Shown: positions 1-7,500 of the stretch, piece after piece | How the letters are laid out: each line of letters begins with the position of its first letter | How positions within the stretch are numbered: the stretch's first letter is position 1 | Source of the DNA: Planctomyces sp. | GTDB lineage: Bacteria; Planctomycetota; Planctomycetia; Planctomycetales; Planctomycetaceae | Length of the DNA stretch: 35,897 bases | Direction of reading: 5' to 3' | Assembly (NCBI GenBank): GCA_016795105.1 | Contig: JAEUIH010000076.1 | Coordinates: forward strand, 1-35,897 | The notes under the pieces: model-generated | Database searches by the model: none | Seen by the model: the letters and a program-made list of their open reading frames with translations, nothing else | What the model was told of the DNA's origin: nothing | Position numbers and translations under genes: made by a program

Positions 1-55
1 TCGAATCCTCTTCTTCTGCGGAAAACTCGATTTGATCCCTCAAAATGTTAGCCAC
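1..55 (-). CDS. 5' end of a further operon gene, cut by the window edge
   Basis: A GTG codon at 53-55 overlaps the TAG stop of the gene before it by one base (TAGTG). It opens a frame with no stop up to the window edge, reading V-A-N-I-L-R-D-Q-I-E-F-S-A-E-E-E-D-S. Such one-base overlaps are typical of coupled operon genes and match the tight packing of the genes upstream. Only 18 codons are visible, so neither the family nor the start can be confirmed. It may be chance open frame. Confidence 0.35.
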   Translation of the reverse strand, partial: MANILRDQIEFSAEEEDS

Positions 56-369
56 TAAATCCCGTGAAGAACCCTTTCTGTCTTCCCCTGGGCTTTGATG
101 AGCGACTGCATACTTGCTACTCGCTCGACTATCTCTTTAGCAAAGTCTTTTGGGTCGATTTGCTTAAAGCGTTCCGATAAAGCCGCTTCAGCTCCGAACA
201 ACAAGGTCACGGTTGCCTGCCGATCGGCAGACTTAAGTTGTTGAATACTTTGGTAGCTTGAAAGTACCGGATGACCGTATTTCTCCAGAAGCGAATCGTA
301 GACTGTTTGCCCAAATGCTTGTTCTGCTGATTCCGGTTGCTCGCCAGAATGAGTCCTGTTACTCGTCAT
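55..369 (-). CDS. Hypothetical protein, 104 aa, soluble
   Basis: I do not recognise this family. The start chosen is ATG at 367-369, with AGGAGA about six bases before it; an earlier start at 441 would run 83 bases back into the preceding gene. With this start the gene overlaps the end of the 231-aa membrane protein by 11 bases, consistent with coupled translation. The product has no signal peptide or membrane segment. It begins with a polar stretch rich in Ser, Glu and Gln, followed by amphipathic segments that look helical. It is probably a cytoplasmic partner of the membrane proteins encoded just upstream in the same sigma factor/kinase operon. Function unknown. Confidence 0.7.
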   Translation of the reverse strand: MTSNRTHSGEQPESAEQAFGQTVYDSLLEKYGHPVLSSYQSIQQLKSADRQATVTLLFGAEAALSERFKQIDPKDFAKEIVERVASMQSLIKAQGKTERVLHGI

Positions 370-1054
370 TGGACTCTCCTGTTCCAATGGATGGCTGAGT
401 GAATGTTTCGGACATTGCATCCACCTTCGCTCGCTCACCAACGGCCAGCCTTACCTCCACACCAAACGCATTGCCGATCACGATTGGATCGTGCAGCGAA
501 TAGATGCCGTCTTTGGCAGTGATCTCCAGCACGCGATTCAGCGGTGTCTTTAGCGGCACTTCCATCGTGGTCCCACCGCCACCAAGACTCATGCGGGCAA
601 GCTGCTGATCGCGATAGGAGATCTGTGAGGCGGTTAGCGTGTCGCTTCCTGTATAGTAATGATCGCCATGTTCATTCGGTCCGTCCTGCTGATCAATGGT
701 TCCGGAAACTGCATGTCCGCCGTTTTGCCCGTACCAGGTGGTGCCTCGCGACCAGATCGCGTGCCACTGAGGCTGCAGTGTTTCGATCTTCAGTTTTACG
801 ACCATCAGATCTGACTCATCGAGAACGCGTGCGATGGTTAGTCGATATTCGTTAGGGCGCAGAGACGACTCGCGCCAATCCGGTGGTGAACCGCTCACTA
901 TTGGCAGCGATTCGCCTCGTAGCAGCTTGCCAACAAGTGATTGCGGACTGGCGTGTGCACGAATAAAGAACAGTCCGCTGCCCAACAACACGACCATGAC
1001 AGTGATTGAAACAATGATCGCGTACATGGATTGCGGTCTAGACTTGTCGTTCAT
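359..1054 (-). CDS. Membrane-anchored protein homologous to a module of the giant kinase, 231 aa
   Basis: One N-terminal transmembrane segment (about residues 11-31) is followed by a non-cytoplasmic domain. Residues 68-210 align without large gaps to residues 1948-2092 of the giant kinase of the same operon. Shared blocks include YRL near the start, a V-x-L-x-I-E-T block followed by PQW, TA-x-QI, and ITAKDG-[IV]-Y followed by P-[IL]-VIG. The module looks like a beta-rich extracytoplasmic domain. I know no named family for it. The start ATG overlaps the stop of the preceding gene as ATGA (1051-1054). The likely role, by inference, is a stand-alone copy of a kinase sensor module acting as partner, decoy or competitor. 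The homology itself is visible in the sequence; the role is guesswork. Confidence 0.85.
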   Translation of the reverse strand: MNDKSRPQSMYAIIVSITVMVVLLGSGLFFIRAHASPQSLVGKLLRGESLPIVSGSPPDWRESSLRPNEYRLTIARVLDESDLMVVKLKIETLQPQWHAIWSRGTTWYGQNGGHAVSGTIDQQDGPNEHGDHYYTGSDTLTASQISYRDQQLARMSLGGGGTTMEVPLKTPLNRVLEITAKDGIYSLHDPIVIGNAFGVEVRLAVGERAKVDAMSETFTQPSIGTGESNDE

Positions 1055-1359
1055 CTTTCATCTCCTGGTCTCGTCGCAACGAGACGGTTCCCGAGGAAAA
1101 AACAGCGATCCATCAGACCCAACATGACGACGATCAGTAACGCAGTCACGACAACGCCTCCCGAGCATTCGACAAGCCCAAGCTGTTTGCTAATGCCATC
1201 GACAAAACCAAGGATGGAAAGAGGAATGGCAAATAAGACCGTTGAATTTATTGCGCGGCGACGACTGCCTCGTGGAACGAACAAAAGCGCAGCACCCACA
1301 GCAAATCCAATCAGAATCCCCCAAGCCAACAATGCAACGACATACTCACGGTCGATCAT
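1051..1359 (-). CDS. Small integral membrane protein, 102 aa
   Basis: The product is mostly hydrophobic, with about three membrane segments: roughly residues 7-28, 38-52 and 69-84. A basic loop (PRGSRRR) follows the first segment, suggesting that loop faces the cytoplasm. No catalytic motif is visible and I do not recognise the family. Both ends are ATGA overlaps, with the gene before (1356-1359) and the gene after (1051-1054), so it is almost certainly co-translated with its neighbours. That makes it a likely subunit of whatever complex the operon encodes. Function unknown. Confidence 0.8.
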   Translation of the reverse strand: MIDREYVVALLAWGILIGFAVGAALLFVPRGSRRRAINSTVLFAIPLSILGFVDGISKQLGLVECSGGVVVTALLIVVMLGLMDRCFFLGNRLVATRPGDER

Positions 1360-1709
1360 TGACGTTCTCCGTTGTCGATGGTCATCGGCGTTCTAAGAAA
1401 GTGCAACCGCACGGCTCCACCCCAGGACCACAGACTGACCCATGGCGACACTTCGCTCATCTTCAAATAGGTCCAGCCTTGCTCTTGCATTACCTGGATG
1501 CGGCGACTGATTTCGTCTTGTTTTCCTAAAGCCCAACTGGATTGCAAAGCGATGACTTCGTCGAATCGCTCTGCGTCTGGAGTCTCCGCTATGAGCTTTG
1601 CAGCCAGTAACTCCTGCTTTCGTCGAACAGGGCTCCAGCGCCAAGCCACGAAAACTACGGTCAAGAAAATGAATGGCTGTATCAACAAAAAAGCAGATGC
1701 TGGGGTCAT
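1356..1709 (-). CDS. Membrane-anchored hypothetical protein, 117 aa
   Basis: An N-terminal hydrophobic segment (about residues 5-23) is followed by a basic stretch (W-S-P-V-R-R-K) and a helical charged domain, then a hydrophobic, Trp-rich patch near residues 84-100 (S-P-W-V-S-L-W-S-W). The start ATG has GGAG at good distance and overlaps the preceding stop as ATGA (1706-1709). The stop overlaps the next start the same way. The topology suggests a small anchored protein with most of its mass in the cytoplasm. No known domain was recognised. It belongs to the sigma factor/kinase operon by position and coupling. Confidence 0.75.
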   Translation of the reverse strand: MTPASAFLLIQPFIFLTVVFVAWRWSPVRRKQELLAAKLIAETPDAERFDEVIALQSSWALGKQDEISRRIQVMQEQGWTYLKMSEVSPWVSLWSWGGAVRLHFLRTPMTIDNGERQ

Positions 1710-1957
1710 TGTGTTTCTCCAAGAGGTTGTTGAATGATTAATGCTTTAGCTTCCTGGGCGTTGGTATAGAGCACGGGATCATCATCCATTGGTACATAGG
1801 GCTTCCAGCCACGCCACTCGTGGTAAAGCGTCATCGCTTCATGCCAACTGGCGGCATCTACCGTCCACACCAGCGTCGCTCCTGGTTCCAATTGCTCAGC
1901 GGCGGACCGATTGATCACGGGGAAGAAGCTGCCGTCGCTCCAGGCTTCATGTCTCAT
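1706..1957 (-). CDS. Hypothetical soluble protein, 83 aa
   Basis: A small Trp-rich soluble protein without signal peptide or membrane segment. The centre (W-H-E-A-M-T-L-Y-H-E-W-R-G-W-K-P-Y) resembles short uncharacterised planctomycete proteins, but I cannot name a family. It is locked between neighbours by ATGA overlaps at both ends (1954-1957 and 1706-1709), which is strong evidence that it is a real, co-translated gene. Function unknown. Confidence 0.7.
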   Translation of the reverse strand: MRHEAWSDGSFFPVINRSAAEQLEPGATLVWTVDAASWHEAMTLYHEWRGWKPYVPMDDDPVLYTNAQEAKALIIQQPLGETQ

Positions 1958-3381
1958 GGTTTAGGGCGATCCTTTCCATCGACGTACTCGACTTCCTTCA
2001 TCAATACCGGCTCATCTTTGTTGCGATCCCAGATTCGATACGTACCGTTTCCCTGTACCAGTTTTGATGTGCCGAGTAACTTACCCTTGCGGTTAAAGAA
2101 TTGGCTTTCACCATCAATGACGCCATTTCGATAAGGGATTTCTACAAGCAGCATTCCCTCTTCTGACCAGCGACGAACCTTGCCATGCAACTGCCCATTC
2201 TGATAGTGAAGTTCCGCGACGGCGAGGAGAACCAAAGGTTCAGGCGTCGACCGTGTGCTCTGCTGTCTAGCGAAGAACACAACTCGTTCACCGCTTAATG
2301 TTGGAAATTTCAGACCGATCAGTTCGTCGTTAAAAAGACACTCTTCATCCCAAAGGATGGGAACACTTAACAAGATTTCCTTCGCAATGATCTTCGGTCC
2401 CTCAACTTCGTTGGCAATTAACGCACGTGTCGCATCCGATTCCGATGCCGTGACGTCAGGCTTTGCTACAGTTGAGGGTGGCGCATCGTTGGGTAGCGCG
2501 ACGTTGGTTGTTGGCGGGCCGTAGGATGGTGCGTTATCCAACGGTGGAAGGTTACGAGGAAGTGACTCCGTGATGGAACCGCCATACATAGGCCCTGAAG
2601 GCGAAAGGCGAGGCAAGACAATCGCATCAACTGTCTTGGTTGTGCATTTTGGTTTAGGCAGTCCTAGAACTACCTCGCAGGCAATGCAGCCCGCTTCGCC
2701 AATGGTGATCTTTGATACTCGTTGGACGATCGACTTCGGCGTCAGTTGCCAGACAAGTTGATAATCACCCGGGGGAACGTCACCCGCGAGATAAACACCA
2801 GGGCGGAATTGCACGAAACCGACAGGCGATACTCCTGGTGCGGTGAGTGTGAGCTTTGTGGGTTCGAGAACGTCGCCAGACTTGGAGCGTATCGAAACCA
2901 ACACGTTGGCTCTTTGAAGTAGGGTCGCACCTTGCTGATCGTCGATGCTCGTTTGAACGTGCGGTAACCAGTCTGAGGCCAACTTCGTGCTCAACCGACG
3001 GATCTCCAATTCGGTTTTCTTCAGGGCTTTCTCGAAAAGAGCAATCTTCGTGGCCATTTCCGATTCAAAGGCATCTAGATCGGTTGCAACGTCAAGTTCT
3101 TCGCCCTTGGCTGCGCGAAGCTCAGTCACTCGATTGTTAACTTCTAAGTATTCGTCGAGCCGCTCTACGAGTGCAAACTCGGTAACCATCGCTTCGGCTT
3201 CGGCAAGCAAAACATCCGCGGGTCGACTGAAGTCTCCGAATTGATGCCTTATGACTTCCTCGGTGGTGAGGTCATGACCCATGATTTTATCGGGGAGAGC
3301 GTCTTGACCTCGTGCCGACGGTTCGCAACTGAAAGCGAACAGATAAAGCATCGTCACGAACAAGTATCGTTTGGTTTTCAA
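1954..3381 (-). CDS. Exported protein with C-terminal MORN/YwqK-like repeats, 475 aa
   Basis: The hydrophobic N-terminus (residues 1-26) is an export signal. Cys19 (F-S-C) could be a weak lipobox, or cleavage may follow A-R-G near residue 25. Residues 50-155 look helical. Residues 157-255 form a beta-rich domain resembling a PEGA or carboxypeptidase-regulatory-like fold, with G-V-Y-L-A-G and P-P-G-D-Y-Q-L. A Pro-rich linker follows. From about residue 389 to the end are repeats of the type Y-x-N-G-x-x-H-G-x-x-x-x-W, as in MORN or YwqK antitoxin-like proteins. The start is TTG, preceded by AGGAG with a 7-base spacer; no ATG fits. The same position in the paralogue at 3584-4390 is ATG, which confirms the choice. 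It is a paralogue of that protein over the first 255 residues. Function unknown; probably envelope-located. Confidence 0.85.
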   Translation of the reverse strand: MKTKRYLFVTMLYLFAFSCEPSARGQDALPDKIMGHDLTTEEVIRHQFGDFSRPADVLLAEAEAMVTEFALVERLDEYLEVNNRVTELRAAKGEELDVATDLDAFESEMATKIALFEKALKKTELEIRRLSTKLASDWLPHVQTSIDDQQGATLLQRANVLVSIRSKSGDVLEPTKLTLTAPGVSPVGFVQFRPGVYLAGDVPPGDYQLVWQLTPKSIVQRVSKITIGEAGCIACEVVLGLPKPKCTTKTVDAIVLPRLSPSGPMYGGSITESLPRNLPPLDNAPSYGPPTTNVALPNDAPPSTVAKPDVTASESDATRALIANEVEGPKIIAKEILLSVPILWDEECLFNDELIGLKFPTLSGERVVFFARQQSTRSTPEPLVLLAVAELHYQNGQLHGKVRRWSEEGMLLVEIPYRNGVIDGESQFFNRKGKLLGTSKLVQGNGTYRIWDRNKDEPVLMKEVEYVDGKDRPKP

Positions 3382-3449
3382 TGAAATGCTCCTGATGGGT
3401 GAATGAGAATAGTCTTCTATGCAATTGACCAGAAGTCTTTCAGGTTTCG

Positions 3450-3551
3450 GTAGCCACCACTGCCAAGTGGTGGATGCGTCATCGGTTAAGACTCCACCGT
3501 CTGGCGACGGTGGCTACCTGGCGACGGTGGCTACCTGGCGACGGTGGCTAC
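3450..3551. repeat. REP-like palindrome pair with GTAG heads, plus three tandem 17-bp copies
   Basis: The first palindrome has perfect 8-bp arms (3454-3461 and 3466-3473) preceded by GTAG. The second spans 3494-3513 with 7-bp arms, and its outer end on the other strand also reads GTAG. The pair is therefore an inverted REP doublet. The unit CTGGCGACGGTGGCTAC is repeated three times in tandem at 3501-3517, 3518-3534 and 3535-3551. A related doublet lies at 4429-4496. GTAG-headed palindromes are the hallmark of REP elements mobilised by RAYT transposases; no such gene is in the window. Confidence 0.8.
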
Positions 3552-3583
3552 CTGCCGACTTTCTTTTGGTCAACTGCATCGTT

Positions 3584-4390
3584 TCATGGCGCCGCCTTAT
3601 CGTGTTCGAGGACCGAGGGTGAAATAGATGCGGGGGTTCGATGAGGAAGCACAATCGGATCGACAAGCTTGGTGGTACACTCGATTTCAGGCATTCCTAG
3701 AATCACTGCGCAGGCAACACAGCCTTGGTCATCGACGGTGATCTTGGAAACACGTTGCACGATCGACTTTGGCGTCAGTTGCCAGGCAAGCTGGTATTCG
3801 CCCGGGGAAACATTGCAGGCCAAGTAAACACCCGGGCTGATTTGGATAAACCCGACGGGCGATACACCCGGCGTGGTAAGAGTGAGTTTGATCGGCTCAA
3901 GCACTTCGCCTGATTTCGAGCTGATGGTGACGCGCACTTGGGCATTCTTGAGGGTTGCTGTTGCTGCGGCCTGTTGCTCATCGATGTTCGTTTGAACGGG
4001 CAGTAGCCAACTCGATGCCAACTTCGCGCTAAGTTCCCGAATCTCGGATTCGGTCTCTTTCAGGCCTCGTTCAAACTGTTCGATTACTGCTGCATTTTCC
4101 TTGTTGTCAATCTTGGTTCCCGGTTCGGTTTCCAACTCTTCCACATTGTATGCGCGACGTTCGGTCAAATGTCCTTGAATGGCCAAGTATACTGTCAGGC
4201 GCCTACCGAGCGCGGCCTTGGCAACTTTCGCTTCGGCTTCGGCAAGCAAAACATCTGCTGGGCGACTGAGGTCTCCAAAGAGGATCTCAATACCTTCCTC
4301 GGTAAAATCATCTTGGCCTTGAGCTGACTTCTCGCAACTAAATACGAGCATAAAAAGCATCGCTACAAACATGTATGTTTTTGTCTTCAT
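3584..4390 (-). CDS. Exported paralogue of the 475-aa protein, lacking the repeats, 268 aa
   Basis: The start is ATG at 4388-4390 with AGGAG seven bases upstream. A longer frame reaching 4540 would run through the REP element and into the kinase gene, so it is rejected. The N-terminus is a signal peptide with F-S-C and S-A-Q-G-Q-D, matching the paralogue. The helical region and the beta-rich domain (G-V-S-P-V-G-F-[IV]-Q, G-V-Y-L-A, P-G-[ED]-Y-Q-L-[AV]-W-Q-L-T-P-K-S-I-V-Q) are strongly conserved. The product then ends shortly after the conserved C-T-T-K-x-V-D-[AP]-I-V-L-P, without the Pro-rich linker and MORN-like tail. This looks like tandem duplication followed by loss or gain of the C-terminal part. 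It lies directly after the giant kinase in the operon. Function unknown. Confidence 0.85.
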   Translation of the reverse strand: MKTKTYMFVAMLFMLVFSCEKSAQGQDDFTEEGIEILFGDLSRPADVLLAEAEAKVAKAALGRRLTVYLAIQGHLTERRAYNVEELETEPGTKIDNKENAAVIEQFERGLKETESEIRELSAKLASSWLLPVQTNIDEQQAAATATLKNAQVRVTISSKSGEVLEPIKLTLTTPGVSPVGFIQISPGVYLACNVSPGEYQLAWQLTPKSIVQRVSKITVDDQGCVACAVILGMPEIECTTKLVDPIVLPHRTPASISPSVLEHDKAAP

Positions 4391-4428
4391 GGAATTGCTC
4401 CTGGGTTCCGAGTAGCTGAGCCTTTCGC

Positions 4429-4496
4429 GTAGCCAACACCGCCAGGTGGTGGATGTGTCTCTGGTGACGCTTCCACCGTCTGGCGACGGTGGCTCC
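4429..4496. repeat. REP-like palindrome pair, second copy
   Basis: The first half begins GTAGCC and holds an imperfect palindrome (4433-4452). The second half, 4473-4492, is identical in all 20 bases to 3494-3513. Its other-strand end reads GGAG where the first copy reads GTAG; GTAG and GGAG are the two known REP head motifs. It sits between the end of the giant kinase gene and the start of the 268-aa exported protein, as the first copy sits before the 475-aa paralogue. Confidence 0.75.
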
Positions 4497-4518
4497 GTGC
4501 CGAACGTTAAACAGGTGC

Positions 4519-7500
4519 TTACTCGCGTGCGGGAATCCACTGCCAGTAAACGCTTGTTGGCCGATAGAGTTGGTGTATTGACGGTTTCACTTCGGGGCTC
4601 GGACGTGCATCACCACCTGCGCCTAGTTGCAGTTCCAGTGTTCCATTCTTGATTTCGAGCAGACCGAGAGCGTGTGTTCCATCGGAATACTTGAGATCGA
4701 TTTCTGCAGGCGAAGTGGTGGCATCGATGGTGTAGGTGAATTTGCTTGCGTCATTACCTGTACCTTGCGAGATGCGGCCGGACTTGTCGTCGAAACGGAT
4801 CGTCATTCCTGTTTCTGCTGGTTTAGATACGGTGCCCAGTTGACCGTTCGGCAGGATCATTGCGGTCGCGGTCCAACTGCCTTGTAATTGCGCCAACAGG
4901 ACGCGATTAGGATCTTTCAATTGACGATTGGCGTCTCGAATCACAGCCTCCTGCTGCTGTAGGTCTTCGGGATTTAACGCGCCTTCGGTTTTCTGTTCGC
5001 CAAGTGCTACAAGAGACGCAGGGATGCGCCGGTACTGGTAATGAACCGCTGGTTTGATCGAGTCACTTGGCCGCTCGCCGCCTGCATCGCCCAGTTGTAA
5101 GTGCAACGTGCCGTTCTTAGTTTCGATGAGTCCCAAAGTGAATACTCCATCGTGCCCCTCAATGTCGATTTCAGGAGTCGGCGTTGATGCATCAATAGTG
5201 AACTTCAGTGGTAGCGGTTCTTCATCATTGCCTTGATGGAGGGCTACGGTTGAATCTTTGAAATGAATGGAGTGCCCCGTACCCACAGGATCGCTGACAG
5301 ATTCGATGGTTCCATCTGCCGCAACGATCGCTGTCATGAGCCACGTTCCTTGTAGTTCTGCAAGCAACGCTGCGTTGGGATCGCGGAGTCGACGATTTGC
5401 GGCTCTGACTTTGGCCTCTTCCGTGCTGATCGCCAGGACGTTCAAGTCGACGATGCCTTCTGATGGAAGAACTGCGTTGAGGCTCTCGCTAACCATTTTG
5501 CTGCGGTCCGAGGTCAACGAAATGGCTGCAACGGATTCACGATCTCCCACACAGAGTTTTAGCTCGGTTTGGTTTGCAAGCTTTCCAATGACCAGAGGAC
5601 GAAGGAATTCGTACACGCCATCTTTGGCCGTAATGAGAAGAGATTTGTCAACAGCCCAATCCAAAGGCAAATCGTAAACGATTGGAGTACCTTCCAGAGT
5701 AAGGCGATTCAGGCGCTTATTGTCGCTGGCAATTTGTGTTGCCGTGAAAGTAAGAAACTTTGAGAAGTATCTCCCATCGGCTGATCTCTCGTCAGCCAAG
5801 TTCGCAATCCAACGCTCTTGCGATCCTCGATGCCAATCATTGTCGCCGGACCAAATCTCAAACCACTGCGGTTCAACGGTCTCGATTCTCAAGGTTACAA
5901 CCAGTTGATTGGCATCATCGACCAATCTCGTGACAGCTAATCGATATTGACGCGGCCCCAGTATGGCCTTGCTGTCTTTTTGCTCAGCATCCCCGTCGGG
6001 AGCTGACGAGCTTTTGCTCGATCCCTCTTGTACTTTCGATGCGTTGGAGCCAGCAGGAATTCCATAGCATCGCCAGACAACCTCTCCGTTCTTCGGTCGA
6101 TCGATAATCACATGGGTGACCTGAACAGCGTCTGCATTCTTCAGACGCAATTCTTGCTCTGCCACTTTCCAGGCCACTGTCGCCGAGGGTTCAACAAGCG
6201 CGTGGTAACCTCGCTCTCCCGCTCGCACTTCTTCACGGCCACGGCTACTGATGAAGACGAGCATCTCATCCTTCTTAATCGGATGACTCTCCTCGAACAG
6301 GAACACCGTCGCCGGATCGACCGACTCTTGTAGCTTTCGAATCTGGCGGAACATTTCACTGTGCTCGATCGCGCAGTACAGGCGTGCGAACTCAATATGA
6401 GTTTCTGCTTCTTCAGCGATGCGAAGATGATCTTCATGTGTGCCCGTATGAGGCACATTGGCACCGCTTTCACGGAGCTCGCGTTGCAAATTGAAGAGTT
6501 TATTCTTGGCCAGATCAAGGAACAGTTTCTCTACGGTCTCATCCGTCGGATTGTCACCGAGTTGTTTGTGTGCCTCGGCCACGCGCTCTTTAAGTATTCC
6601 AGGAATGTCCTCGGATTCAATCAATAACTTGGCCACCGTCACCATCATCTCATGAGCATTGTGGTTTTTGTCGAACAGCTCGGGGATGACCTCGGTTACT
6701 CGGATGACGTCGCGATAATCGCTTTGCCAGGCTTCGAACGCTTTGGCCAAATCAGGATGATCCTTCGCGTATTGTTCACGATCCTCCTTCACGGGCTTCT
6801 CGAGGATCTCAAGTCCACCACCTTCAAGCAGGCGGAGATCTTCACGGTAATAATCAAGCAGAGGGAAGCGACTCAATTCATGCTCGATGTCAGCATTGAG
6901 AACATCAATCAAACGCGATGACGTCTTTCCTTGACTCGCCGCCTGGGATTGAGAGACTGGGTATCGCTCTCCTCGTATAGAGTCAAACTCGATGCGTTGC
7001 GACGAGTCAAGAACGGCATAGATCGTCAACCAGACTTGCTCGGCCGAGTCGATGTCCTTTGCAGTTCTAGTCTGCGTTTCAGGGATCTCCTCACTTTTCA
7101 ACTGATCAAAAGGCTGTGTTCTGGAAGTATGACCTTGCCATGCATCTTGTATGGCCTTGATCTGAGAGGGATTCAACTTGAGTTTCGTCTGGAGTTCCGG
7201 CTGCAGGAATGCCAGACATCCATACCGTTGCCAGATAAGTTGTTCCAATCGTCGTTGCTGAGGCTCGGTGAGCAATTCGCGAATCGTTTCTTTCCAGTTT
7301 GCATATGCCTGTTGAGTTAACGTGGTTCCTTCGGACTGCACTTGCGATTTCATTTCGCGGAACTTCTCCGTTTGTTCTGCAGTCAACCAGGGATCGACAT
7401 TCGGGGGCAATGAATTGACAAGTTCAACGTAGGCCCGATCACGACCAATCACGCCGGGTGCTTCCAACAGTGGAAATGGATCAGGGCGAGACCAGGTGAA

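Noticed and set aside
3501-3551. Three tandem 17-bp repeats considered as a CRISPR-like array
   Set aside because: There are no spacers and no cas genes; the units are parts of a REP palindrome.
4391-4540. Upstream extension of the 268-aa exported protein
   Set aside because: It would translate the REP element and overlap the kinase gene. The internal ATG has AGGAG, starts a clean signal peptide and aligns with the paralogue start.
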